Shown here piece after piece: positions 53,492-61,305 of a stretch of 64,000 nucleotides of DNA (its first letter is position 1; every line of letters begins with the position of its first letter). The stretch comes from Albidovulum sediminicola (GTDB lineage Bacteria; Pseudomonadota; Alphaproteobacteria; Rhodobacterales; Rhodobacteraceae): contig NZ_JAOWLA010000001.1 in assembly GCF_025751575.1 (NCBI RefSeq), positions 362,680-426,679 of the forward strand, written 5' to 3'. Both the position numbers and the translations under genes were made by a program. The notes under the pieces were generated by a model that saw only the letters and a list, made by a program, of their open reading frames with translations, made no database searches and had not been told where the DNA came from.

Positions 53492-54574
53492 ATGTCGTTC
53501 ACTAAAGTGGCCGTTCTGGGCCTTGGGAAGGTCGGGCACCTGGCGGCGGAGCTGCTGGCGGAAGCGGGGTTCGAAGTGACGGGGGTCGATGCGCGCGAGG
53601 TATCGGGCTGCCCCTTCGCCGTGAAGCGCGTGGACATGACCGACACCGCGGCGCTGAAGGCCGTGCTTGGCGGGCAAGAGGCGGTGCTGTCCTGCCTGCC
53701 CTATCACCTCAACATCGGCGTTTCGAGCGTGGCTCATGAGTTGGGGCTGCATTACTTCGACCTGACCGAGGATGTCCCGACCACGAACCATATCCGGGAG
53801 CTGTCGAAGACCGCCAAGGGCATCATGGCGCCGCAATGCGGGCTTGCGCCCGGGTTCGTGGGTATCGTCGGGGCCCACCTGGCCGAACAGTTCGAGAAGG
53901 TCCGCTCCATCCGCCTGCGCGTGGGCGCACTGCCGCAGAACCCGACCGGGCTTTTGGGATACGCCTTCAACTGGTCGCCGGAGGGGGTCGTTAACGAATA
54001 CCTCAACGACTGCGAGGTGATCGAGGAGGGGGTGCGCAAGACCGTCTCTGCCATGGAATGGCTGGAGACGATCTATATCGACGGCGTGCACCTTGAGGCC
54101 TTCACGACCTCCGGCGGGCTTGGCACCATGTGCGAAACCTACGCGGGGCGGGTGGAGAACATCGATTACAAGACCATGCGCTATCCCGGGCATGTGTCGC
54201 TGATGAACTTCTTCTTCCATGAGTTGCTGATGCGTGAGAACCGCGAGGCGGCCGGCAAGATCCTGACCCATGCCAAGCCCCCGGTCGACGAGGACGTGGT
54301 CTATGTCCATGTGGCGGCTGAAGGCTGGGTCGAGGGGCAGTTGAAGCGTCGCGAGTTCGTGCGCGCCTACTATCCGCTTGAAATCGGCGGCAAGCGGCGC
54401 ACGGCGATCGCCTGGACGACCTCCGCCTCGGTCGTGGCGGTGATCGAGATGGTGCGGTTGGGCATGATCCCAGCCAAGGGCTTCCTGAAGCAGGAGGAGA
54501 TCCCGCTGACGCCCTATCTGGCGACGAAGACGGGAAATTACTACAACCTCGGGCATCGCGGCCGCGGGCAGTGA
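53492..54574 (+). CDS. Lysine 6-dehydrogenase / saccharopine-dehydrogenase-family protein
   Basis: A 360-residue NAD(P)-binding oxidoreductase: AVLGLGKVGHLAAELLAEAGF at the N-terminus, then YFDLTEDVPTTNHIRELSK and CGLAPGFVGIVGAHLAEQF, the pattern of saccharopine-dehydrogenase-like proteins and in particular of lysine 6-dehydrogenases. Such an enzyme removes the epsilon-amino group of lysine to give 2-aminoadipate 6-semialdehyde, the substrate of the aldehyde dehydrogenase just upstream. That supplies the first step of the pathway. The ATG has AAGGAAC eight bases upstream. A terminator upstream gives it a separate promoter. Confidence 0.85.
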   Translation: MSFTKVAVLGLGKVGHLAAELLAEAGFEVTGVDAREVSGCPFAVKRVDMTDTAALKAVLGGQEAVLSCLPYHLNIGVSSVAHELGLHYFDLTEDVPTTNHIRELSKTAKGIMAPQCGLAPGFVGIVGAHLAEQFEKVRSIRLRVGALPQNPTGLLGYAFNWSPEGVVNEYLNDCEVIEEGVRKTVSAMEWLETIYIDGVHLEAFTTSGGLGTMCETYAGRVENIDYKTMRYPGHVSLMNFFFHELLMRENREAAGKILTHAKPPVDEDVVYVHVAAEGWVEGQLKRREFVRAYYPLEIGGKRRTAIAWTTSASVVAVIEMVRLGMIPAKGFLKQEEIPLTPYLATKTGNYYNLGHRGRGQ

Positions 54575-54583
54575 TCCCAAGGC

Positions 54584-54654
54584 GCGCGCGCCCTCAGGGC
54601 GCGCGCAAGCGATCTGTCGCGCCGTCCGCCACTGCGGACGGCGCTCCGCCTTTT
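54584..54654. terminator. Double hairpin between convergent genes
   Basis: Two perfect 10-bp stems lie in tandem: GCGCGCGCCC-TCA-GGGCGCGCGC (54584-54606) and CGCCGTCCGC-CACT-GCGGACGGCG (54620-54643). A TTTT follows the second at 54651-54654. They sit between the lysine dehydrogenase and the convergent racemase-family gene and may stop transcription from either side. Confidence 0.55.
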
Positions 54655-54690
54655 GCCTCCGGCGGGGTATTTTGGCAATGAAGACGGGGC
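54655..54690 (+). repeat. Dispersed intergenic element, copy 5
   Basis: A 36-base element differing from copy 1 (9288-9323) at only three positions. Its last base is the first base of the racemase-family stop codon on the minus strand, so relative to that gene it starts exactly at the stop, as copy 1 does for the esterase. Confidence 0.75.
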
Positions 54691-55721
54691 TAGTCGCGCG
54701 CACCCCAGGTGTCGGACAGGCGGTAGCCCTCCGGCCAGGGGTCCGACGGGTCGAGCATGTGCTGGTGGGTGCCGGTGATCCAGCCGCGGCCCGAGATTTC
54801 CGGGATGATCGCGGGACGTCCGGCGACCTCGGCCAACGCGGCGATGCGGCCGGTGAACTCCGACCCGATGATCGAGCGCGAGGTAAGGCTTTGGCCTTCG
54901 CGCATGCGGCCTTGGGCATGGAGCAGCGCCATGCGCGCGGAGAGCGCGGTTCCGGTGGGCGAGCGGTCGATCTTGCCCGGCTGGATGGTGACGGCGGAGC
55001 TGGTCCGGAAACCCTCGGGCGCCTCTTCGAGCGGACCGGCGAAGAGGCAGAAGGAGATGTGGTCCCAATCCGGCTGTTCGGGATGCGCGAAGCCCAGTTG
55101 CGCGTTGGCGGCTGCGGTGATCCGGGTGCCGAGGCGCGCGATGTCCCGGGCCTCGTCCGCGGCGATCGCGAAGCCGAGGCTGGCGGCGTCCACGATCACG
55201 AAGCTGTCTCCGCCATAGGCGGTATCGACGGTCAGGGAACCGATGCCCTCGACCTCGATCCGTTCGGCCATGCGCACGGCGAAGGAGGGCAGGTTGCGCA
55301 CGGTGATGCGTTCGGCCTTGCCGTTGCGGCATTCGGCCCGGACCCGGACCAGGCCGCCGGGCGCCTCGAGCGTGAGTTCTGTCACGGGTTCGGTCATGGG
55401 CAGGAGGCCCGCGTCCAGGAGCACGGTCGCAACGCAGATGGAGTTCGAGCCCGACATCGGGGGCGTGTCCTCCGGCTCCATGATGATGAAGCCCATCTGC
55501 GCCTCGGGGTGCTTGGGGGGCACCAGCAGGTTGACGTGCCGAAAGACCCCGCCGCGGGGTTCGTTCAGCATGAAGCGGCGCAGCGACTGGTCGCGGGCGA
55601 TGAAGCTGCGCTGATCCCAGAGCGTTTCGCCCGGAGGCGGGGCGACGCCGCCGACGATGACGTCGCCGACCTCGCCCTCGGCGTGGCAGCTGATGGTGTG
55701 GATGACCTTTGTGGTGCGCAT
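54690..55721 (-). CDS. Proline-racemase-family enzyme without catalytic cysteines (3-hydroxyproline dehydratase-like)
   Basis: A 343-residue member of the proline racemase family, with [18 protein letters not shown] at the N-terminus. Racemases and 4-hydroxyproline epimerases use two Cys. Here the first is Ser ([10 protein letters not shown], about residue 90) and the second is Thr ([12 protein letters not shown], about residue 256). Loss of the second Cys to Thr is the mark of trans-3-hydroxy-L-proline dehydratases, so a dehydratase or lyase reaction is more likely than racemisation; the Ser/Thr pair is less common. The TetR gene lies 54 bases upstream on the same strand and may regulate it. 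Confidence 0.9.
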   Translation of the reverse strand: MRTTKVIHTISCHAEGEVGDVIVGGVAPPPGETLWDQRSFIARDQSLRRFMLNEPRGGVFRHVNLLVPPKHPEAQMGFIIMEPEDTPPMSGSNSICVATVLLDAGLLPMTEPVTELTLEAPGGLVRVRAECRNGKAERITVRNLPSFAVRMAERIEVEGIGSLTVDTAYGGDSFVIVDAASLGFAIAADEARDIARLGTRITAAANAQLGFAHPEQPDWDHISFCLFAGPLEEAPEGFRTSSAVTIQPGKIDRSPTGTALSARMALLHAQGRMREGQSLTSRSIIGSEFTGRIAALAEVAGRPAIIPEISGRGWITGTHQHMLDPSDPWPEGYRLSDTWGARD

Positions 55722-55775
55722 GGGGACCTCGGGAGCTGGGGTGGGGTGGCCTGCGGTCGGTGCCCCGAAGGCGTC

Positions 55776-56441
55776 TCAGGCGCTGGTCTTGGGGCCTTCG
55801 GTCGTGAAATGGTCGGGGAAGAAGGCGGCCGCGCTGGCATAGACGGTCGTCAGCGCCTCCGCTCGGCTATAGGGCATGTTCATCGTCATCATGTCGAGCC
55901 ACACACCTTCGAGCATGACGCGAAGCACCCGCGCGACCAGCGTCGGGTTGTAGTCATATCGCCCCTCGCGGGCCAGTCGCTCGCAAATACCCAAGAGCAC
56001 CTGGAAATATTCGGCGTCGTTCGATCCGCAGTGTTCCTGGTAGAGCGGACGGCACTGCGCCTCGCCCCAGTAGGCGCACCAGGCAGCCAGGCGTTCTGGG
56101 GTGCAGATCTCGGGCGAGAAGTCGGCCCGGATCATCGCGTCGAGCCGATGCGCGGGGTCATCGGGCGCGCGGTCCAGGGCCGCTACCCAATTGGCGCGAT
56201 ACTCCTCGGAGAGGAAGACGAGCGTCTCGGTCAGAAGCTTCTCTTTCGTCTCGAAGTGGAAGTTGACGAGACCGTGGGAAAGACCGGCGCGGTTCGCGAC
56301 ATCGGTCAGGGTCGTGCGGGCATAGCCGCGTTCGGCGATCGTCTCGATCGTGGCTTCGATGAGTTGCTGGCGCCGCGCCGCGCGGCTCAGCTTGCGCGGC
56401 TGCGCGGGGTCTGCTTTCGATCTGGCCGCGGCTGCGTTCAT
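55776..56441 (-). CDS. TetR-family regulator (BetI-like)
   Basis: A 221-residue TetR regulator: HTH at about residues 20-65 (RRQQLIEATIETIAERGYARTT, then LTDVANRAGLSHGLVNFHF) and a C-terminal ligand domain with CAYWGEAQCRPLYQEHCGSN of the BetI type. It is co-directional with the racemase-family gene. An inverted repeat ATCCT-N7-AGGAT 60 bases upstream of its start is a possible autoregulatory operator. The effector could be a hydroxyproline or betaine-like compound; this is inferred only from neighbours. Confidence 0.9.
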   Translation of the reverse strand: MNAAAARSKADPAQPRKLSRAARRQQLIEATIETIAERGYARTTLTDVANRAGLSHGLVNFHFETKEKLLTETLVFLSEEYRANWVAALDRAPDDPAHRLDAMIRADFSPEICTPERLAAWCAYWGEAQCRPLYQEHCGSNDAEYFQVLLGICERLAREGRYDYNPTLVARVLRVMLEGVWLDMMTMNMPYSRAEALTTVYASAAAFFPDHFTTEGPKTSA

Positions 56442-56901
56442 CGGCGTCCTCTCTCCGGCAGGGCTTCGTTGCTGCGGCGCCTTAATAGAGCCAAATCCGC
56501 ATCCTGCAACTAAGGATATTGTGAGTTGAATATTTGGCCGATCTTTCGGCGGAATCAGCCGGAAGGCGATTCGGTGTGGCCCGACACGCGGGAAACAGGG
56601 GCTGTAACGAGGTAAGCCTGGCGCGCGCGCCCCCCCGCACAGACGCGCGCCCCCGCACAGACATGGTGCGCGGCACCCGGCGGCCCTGGGCGATGGCCGG
56701 ATGTCACGCGCTCGCGAGGCGGGGCCGGCAACTTTCGTCCCGCGCGGCGGGGGATGTTACCGGTGTTTCAAGATCAAGCGCACATCCGGGAATAACGCCG
56801 TGAACCGCCGCGACCGAGGTGTGATTTCCCCTTCGCGGGGCGGGGGCACATCTTTCGGTCAGTGGCCAACGAGCCCGACACAGACCTGAAAGGATTTAGA
56901 C
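56442..56901. other. Long divergent intergenic region with dyad and tandem repeat
   Basis: The 460 bases between TetR and the small secreted protein contain no convincing gene. An AT-rich stretch near TetR has the dyad ATCCT-N7-AGGAT (56501-56517) nested within GCCAAAT (56490) and ATTTGGC (56532), likely operator/promoter DNA. At 56625-56662 the unit GCGCGC-C(4-6)-GCACAGAC occurs twice in tandem. A CCCCTTCGCGGGG hairpin lies near 56830. The remainder appears GC-rich and featureless. Confidence 0.5.
56501..56517. promoter_or_regulatory. ATCCT-N7-AGGAT operator candidate upstream of TetR
   Basis: A perfect 5-bp inverted repeat with a 7-bp spacer in the only AT-rich part of the TetR upstream region; size and position fit a TetR-family operator. 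Confidence 0.4.
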
Positions 56902-57132
56902 ATGAAACGTTCCATTCTCGCCGCCGCCGCCCTGACCTTTGCCGCCGCCGGCGCTGCCTCTGCCATGACCGATCCCGGCCTGCTTTCCGCGACCGACCTT
57001 TCCGAGGCGCGGCAGGCGGCCCCGACCTCGGACCTGAGCGGTCTGACGCATGAACAGGTGCGGGCGATCGAGGCGGTGCTTTATTCCTCTGACGAGAATA
57101 TCGGCGCGCAGATCCGTGCCATCCTGAACTGA
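56902..57132 (+). CDS. Small secreted protein of unknown function
   Basis: A 76-residue protein. The first 22 residues form a clear signal peptide (MKRSILAAAALTF followed by an Ala-rich core ending ASA), leaving a mature peptide of about 54 residues, acidic, without Cys, with LTHEQVRAIEAVLYSSDENIGAQIRAIL near its end. The ATG is preceded by AAAGGA eight bases upstream, and a hairpin follows the stop. I know no family. It is exported and presumably periplasmic or extracellular. Confidence 0.75.
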   Translation: MKRSILAAAALTFAAAGAASAMTDPGLLSATDLSEARQAAPTSDLSGLTHEQVRAIEAVLYSSDENIGAQIRAILN

Positions 57133-57150
57133 TCCGGTGTGGTCAGCGCG

Positions 57151-57180
57151 ACGGGCACCCCTGACCCAAGGGGTGCCCGT
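57151..57180 (+). terminator. Hairpin after the small secreted protein gene
   Basis: ACGGGCACCCCT-GACCCA-AGGGGTGCCCGT is a perfect 12-bp stem, 18 bases after the stop. No T-tract follows, so termination may depend on other factors. Confidence 0.6.
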
Positions 57181-57323
57181 TCGGCTGTAACAGCCTTGAC
57201 ACAAACGTGTTGCCTGTCCGGGTTCCGCGTGATCGGGATTGGCTGATAAGGTCCTGAGATCAAGTTAACTGGGCAGGTGCAGATGAGACGGGTCAGCAAA
57301 TCGGCGCGGGGCGCCTTGGCCGC

Positions 57324-59477
57324 ATGAAAAAGCCGCTGATCTTTCTGGCGGTAGCAGCGCTGGCCGTTCTGCTGGTCCAGTTGGGGGGGCGCCATTCGCT
57401 CGACCTGGAGGCGTTGCGTGGCTACATCGCAGGCTTGGCCGATCTGACCGCCGAAAGGCCGGTGCTGGTCGGGACCCTGTTCTTTGTCGCCTATGCCGCG
57501 GTCACGGCCTTTTCGTTGCCGCTGGCGGTCTGGATGACGCTTGCGGCGGGGGCGCTCTTCGGGTTCTGGTGGGGGCTTGTGGTCGTCTCCTTTGCCTCGA
57601 CGCTCGGGGCGACGCTGGCGTTCCTGGCCGCGCGCTATCTGCTGTCGGACTGGGTTCATGACCGCCTGGGCGCGCGCCTTGCGACGATCGACGACGGTGT
57701 GCGGCGCGATGGCGCCTTTTACCTTTTCACCCTGCGGCTGATCCCGGCGGTCCCTTTCTTTGCGATCAACCTGCTCATGGGGCTGACGCCGATGCGCGTG
57801 GCGACGTTCTATCTTGTTAGTCAGGCGGGCATGTTGGCCGGGACTGCAGCCTATGTGAACGCGGGCACCCAGCTTGGCCAGCTCGACTCCGTCGCGGGCA
57901 TCCTCTCGGCGCCGATCCTGCTGTCCTTCGGGCTGCTAGGGGTGTTTCCCTGGATCGCGCGCTTCGCCCTTTCGGCCATTCGGCGCCGGCGTCTTTATGC
58001 GCGCTGGAACAGGCCTGAGCGGTTCGACCGCAACCTTGTCGTCATCGGCGGCGGCGCGGCTGGGCTGGTGGCGGCCTATATCGGGTCGGCGCTTAAGGCC
58101 AAGGTGACGCTGATCGAAGGCCACAAGATGGGGGGCGACTGCCTGAACTTCGGTTGCGTGCCGTCCAAGGCGCTGATCCGTTCGGCCAAGCTGGCCCATC
58201 AGATGCGCAAGGCCGGGGAGCTTGGCCTGTCGCCGGTGGATCCGGCCGTGTCCTTCGGCCCTGTCTTCGCGCGCGTCCGCGATGTCGTGACCGCGATCGA
58301 ACCCCATGACAGCGTGGAGCGCTATGAGGCGCTGGGCGTCGAGGTGTTGCAGGGCCATGCGCGGCTGCTCGATCCCTGGCGGGTCGAGGTCGCGCTGAGC
58401 GATGGAACGGCGCGGCAGCTCAGCACGCGCGCGGTCGTGATCGCGACGGGGGCCGCCCCTTTCGTGCCACCGCTGCCGGGGTTGGCGGACGTGGGCTACC
58501 TCACATCGGACACGCTCTGGGAGGCCTTCGCGGAGCGTGATGCGCCACCCGCGCGGATGGTCGTCCTGGGGGGCGGGCCGATCGGGTGCGAACTTGCGCA
58601 GGCCTTCGCGCGCCTCGGATCGCAGGTCACGCAGGTCGAGATGCAGGACCGGGTCATGACCCGCGAGGACCCGGAGGTCTCGGCCTTCGCCCGCGCGGCG
58701 CTTGCGGCGGATGGCGTGGAGGTGCTGACGGGGCACAAGGCGCTGGCCTGCGGCGTGACAGACGGCGGCAAATGGATCGAGGTGCAGGCGGGCGCCGACA
58801 CCCGCCGCATCGGCTTTGACGAGATCATCGTCGCGGTCGGTCGCGCGGCCCGGCTTGAGGGCTACGGGCTGGAAGAGCTCGGCATCCCCGCCAAGCGCGT
58901 GGTCGAGACCAACGCCTATCTCGAAACGCTTTACCCCAACATCTATGCCGCGGGCGATGTCGCGGGGCCGTTCCAGTTTACGCACACCGCGGCGCATCAG
59001 GCGTGGTTCGCGGCGGTCAACGCGCTTTTCGGTTTCGTCAAACGCTTCAAGGCCGATTACCGGGTCATTCCCTGGGCCACATTCATCGACCCGGAGGTCG
59101 CCCGCGTCGGGTTGAACGAGCAGGACGCGCGCGAGAAGGGGATTGCGTATGAGGTCACGCGCTACGGCATCGACGACCTGGACCGCGCGATCACCGATGG
59201 GACGGCGACAGGCTTCGTCAAGGTGCTGACGGTGCCGGGGCGCGACCGCATCCTTGGGGTCACGATCGTGGGCGAACACGCCGCCGACATCCTGGCCGAG
59301 TTCGTGCTGGCGATGAAGCACGGGCTGGGGCTGAACAAGATCCTCGGCACGATCCACATCTATCCGACACTGGCCGAGGCCAACAAGTTCGCCGCCGGGG
59401 AATGGCGCAGGGCGCATGTGAACCCGGCGGTGCTCCGCTGGCTCGAATGGCTCCATGGCCGGAGGCGCGGCGTATGA
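57324..59477 (+). CDS. TVP38/TMEM64 membrane domain fused to a mercuric-reductase-like flavoprotein
   Basis: A 717-residue fusion. Residues 1-225 are an inner-membrane VTT (DedA-like, TVP38/TMEM64) domain with about six helices and the conserved FASTLGATLAFLAARYLLSDW and TLRLIPAVPFFAINLLMGLT segments. From about 235 a pyridine-nucleotide-disulfide oxidoreductase follows: VVIGGGAAGLVAAYIGS, the redox pair GGDCLNFGCVPSKAL (Cys about 273 and 278), VVLGGGPIGCELAQAFARLGS, NIYAAGDVAG and a dimerisation domain ending IHIYPTLAEANKFAAGEW. The mercuric-reductase C-terminal Cys pair is absent. It presumably reduces a small molecule or disulfide at the membrane. It begins a five-gene overlapping operon. 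Confidence 0.92.
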   Translation: MKKPLIFLAVAALAVLLVQLGGRHSLDLEALRGYIAGLADLTAERPVLVGTLFFVAYAAVTAFSLPLAVWMTLAAGALFGFWWGLVVVSFASTLGATLAFLAARYLLSDWVHDRLGARLATIDDGVRRDGAFYLFTLRLIPAVPFFAINLLMGLTPMRVATFYLVSQAGMLAGTAAYVNAGTQLGQLDSVAGILSAPILLSFGLLGVFPWIARFALSAIRRRRLYARWNRPERFDRNLVVIGGGAAGLVAAYIGSALKAKVTLIEGHKMGGDCLNFGCVPSKALIRSAKLAHQMRKAGELGLSPVDPAVSFGPVFARVRDVVTAIEPHDSVERYEALGVEVLQGHARLLDPWRVEVALSDGTARQLSTRAVVIATGAAPFVPPLPGLADVGYLTSDTLWEAFAERDAPPARMVVLGGGPIGCELAQAFARLGSQVTQVEMQDRVMTREDPEVSAFARAALAADGVEVLTGHKALACGVTDGGKWIEVQAGADTRRIGFDEIIVAVGRAARLEGYGLEELGIPAKRVVETNAYLETLYPNIYAAGDVAGPFQFTHTAAHQAWFAAVNALFGFVKRFKADYRVIPWATFIDPEVARVGLNEQDAREKGIAYEVTRYGIDDLDRAITDGTATGFVKVLTVPGRDRILGVTIVGEHAADILAEFVLAMKHGLGLNKILGTIHIYPTLAEANKFAAGEWRRAHVNPAVLRWLEWLHGRRRGV

Positions 59478-60115
59478 TCGACCGCTATCTCCTGCCCGCG
59501 CAGCGCGCGGCCCTCGCCCCGGTCGCGCGCCTGCTGGTTGCACGGGGCGTCGGGGCGGATCAGGTGACGCTGGCCGGGTTCGGGTTGGGGCTTCTGGCGT
59601 TGCCCGCGCTCTGGCTGGGGTGGTTCGGGATGGCGCTTGCCTTCATCCTGGCCAACCGGCTGGCCGACGGGATTGACGGGGCGGTGGCGCGGGTGGCGGG
59701 GCCGACCGATCGGGGGGCTTTCCTCGACATCGCGCTCGACTTCATCTTCTATGCGCTGGTGCCCCTGGGTTTCGCGCTGGCCGACCCGGCGCGGAACGCG
59801 CTGGCGGCGGCGGTTCTGATTGCGGCCTTCATCGGCACCGGATCGAGCTTCCTGGCCTTCGCCGCCATCGCCGCGAAGCGCGGGCTGAGGGCGGACCAGT
59901 ACCCGGCCAAGGGCATCTATTACCTCGGCGGCCTGACCGAGGGGGCGGAGACGATCGCCTTCTTCGCAGCCGTCTGCCTCTGGCCGCAGGCCTTCCCCGC
60001 GCTGGCAGGCCTTTTCGCCGCCGCCTGCGCGGTGACGACGCTCACGCGCTGGCGCATGGGCTGGGTTGCCTTCGCCCCTGCCGCCGCCCCATACAAAGAC
60101 ACGATAGAGGAGTGA
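59474..60115 (+). CDS. CDP-alcohol phosphatidyltransferase-family protein (YnjF-like)
   Basis: A 213-residue integral membrane protein with the full CDP-alcohol phosphotransferase motif DGxxAR...G...D...D, read as DGAVARVAGPTDRGAFLDIALD. These enzymes attach an alcohol to a CDP-activated lipid or polyol with loss of CMP. About six helices are visible. The ATG overlaps the stop of the fusion gene. E. coli YnjF is the counterpart by family and context; its product is unknown. Confidence 0.9.
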   Translation: MIDRYLLPAQRAALAPVARLLVARGVGADQVTLAGFGLGLLALPALWLGWFGMALAFILANRLADGIDGAVARVAGPTDRGAFLDIALDFIFYALVPLGFALADPARNALAAAVLIAAFIGTGSSFLAFAAIAAKRGLRADQYPAKGIYYLGGLTEGAETIAFFAAVCLWPQAFPALAGLFAAACAVTTLTRWRMGWVAFAPAAAPYKDTIEE

Positions 60116-60117
60116 CC

Positions 60118-61305
60118 ATGCGCCTTCCGATCCTGACCGCCGTTCTTCTGGCGGCTGCTCTGCCGCTTCGCGCCGAAAGCTGGGACGAGATCGTCGCCGC
60201 CGCGCGCGGCCAGACGGTCTACTGGAACGCCTGGGGCGGGGATGAGCGGACCAATGATTTCATCGCCTGGGCGTCCGACCAGGTGGAGGCGCAATATGGC
60301 GTGACCATCCAGCAGGTGAAGCTTGCCGACACCGCCGAGGCCGTGACCCGCGTGGTCGCCGAGAAGGCCGCCGGCCAGGACGCGGACGGCTCGGTCGACA
60401 TGATCTGGATCAACGGCGCCAACTTCCTCTCGATGAAGGAACAGGGGCTGCTTCATGGTCCCTTCGTCGCGGACCTGCCGAACGCGCGCTATCTTGACCT
60501 GTCGCCAGGGTCGGCCGCCTCGGTCGATTTCACCGTTCCGGTCGAGGGCTACGAGGCGCCCTGGCGGCTGGCGAAGTTTGTCATGACCTATGACAGCGCG
60601 CGCGTCGAAACCCCGCCCCGGTCGATGGCCGCGTTGCTGGAATGGTCGGCGGCCAACCCCGGCCGCTTCACCCATCCCGCCGTGTCGAACTTCATGGGCG
60701 CGACATTCCTGAAGCAGGCGCTGATCGAACTGACGCCGGATGCCTCGGCCCTGCAGGGCCCCGCGACGGAGGGGAACTTCGATGCCGCCACCGCGCCACT
60801 CTGGGCATGGTATGATGCGCTGCGTCCGACGCTCTGGCGCGGCGGAGAAACTTTCCCCGAAAACGCCTCGGTGCAGGAGCAGATGCTGAACGACGGGGCG
60901 GTCGATATTTCGATGGCTTTCGATCCGGCCTCGGCCGCGGCGGCGATTGAGAAGGGGTTGCTGCCCGAGACCGCACGCGCCTATGCGCTTGAGGGCGGAA
61001 CGATCGGCAACATCAGCTTTGTCGCCATCCCCTACAACGCCGCCCACAAGGAAGGCGCGATGGTGGTCGCGAACTTCCTCCTCGACCCGGCGACGCAGGC
61101 CCACGCGCAGGATATCACCGTTCTGGGCAGTTTCGCGGTCCTCGACCCCGCAAAGCTGGGAGAGGCAGAGCGGGCGGCCTTCAATGCCCTGCCGACCTCG
61201 CCCGCGCTTCCGACGCTTGAGGCGCTTGGCCCGACGCTGATCGAGCCGCACCCAAGCTGGATGACCATGATCGCCGAGGCCTGGGCCGAACGCTACACCA
61301 GATGA
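60118..61305 (+). CDS. ABC transporter substrate-binding protein (YnjB-like)
   Basis: A 395-residue periplasmic binding protein with a signal peptide (MRLPILTAVLLAAALPLRA) and the type-II binding-protein pattern of the YnjB family: VYWNAWGGDERTNDFIAW, VDMIWINGANFLSMKEQGLL, and near the end GGTIGNISFVAIPYNAAHKEG with VLGSFAVLDPAKLG. The ligand is unknown. GAGGAG precedes the start by seven bases; it follows the CDP-alcohol enzyme stop by two bases. Confidence 0.92.
   Translation: MRLPILTAVLLAAALPLRAESWDEIVAAARGQTVYWNAWGGDERTNDFIAWASDQVEAQYGVTIQQVKLADTAEAVTRVVAEKAAGQDADGSVDMIWINGANFLSMKEQGLLHGPFVADLPNARYLDLSPGSAASVDFTVPVEGYEAPWRLAKFVMTYDSARVETPPRSMAALLEWSAANPGRFTHPAVSNFMGATFLKQALIELTPDASALQGPATEGNFDAATAPLWAWYDALRPTLWRGGETFPENASVQEQMLNDGAVDISMAFDPASAAAAIEKGLLPETARAYALEGGTIGNISFVAIPYNAAHKEGAMVVANFLLDPATQAHAQDITVLGSFAVLDPAKLGEAERAAFNALPTSPALPTLEALGPTLIEPHPSWMTMIAEAWAERYTR

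Noticed and set aside
57196..57230. TTGACA as a -35 promoter box upstream of the TVP38 fusion
   Set aside because: No acceptable -10 element follows at normal spacing, so a promoter is not claimed.
57324..59477. Mercuric reductase (merA)
   Set aside because: The redox Cys pair is shared with the wider family, but the C-terminal mercury-binding Cys pair and any mer genes are absent.
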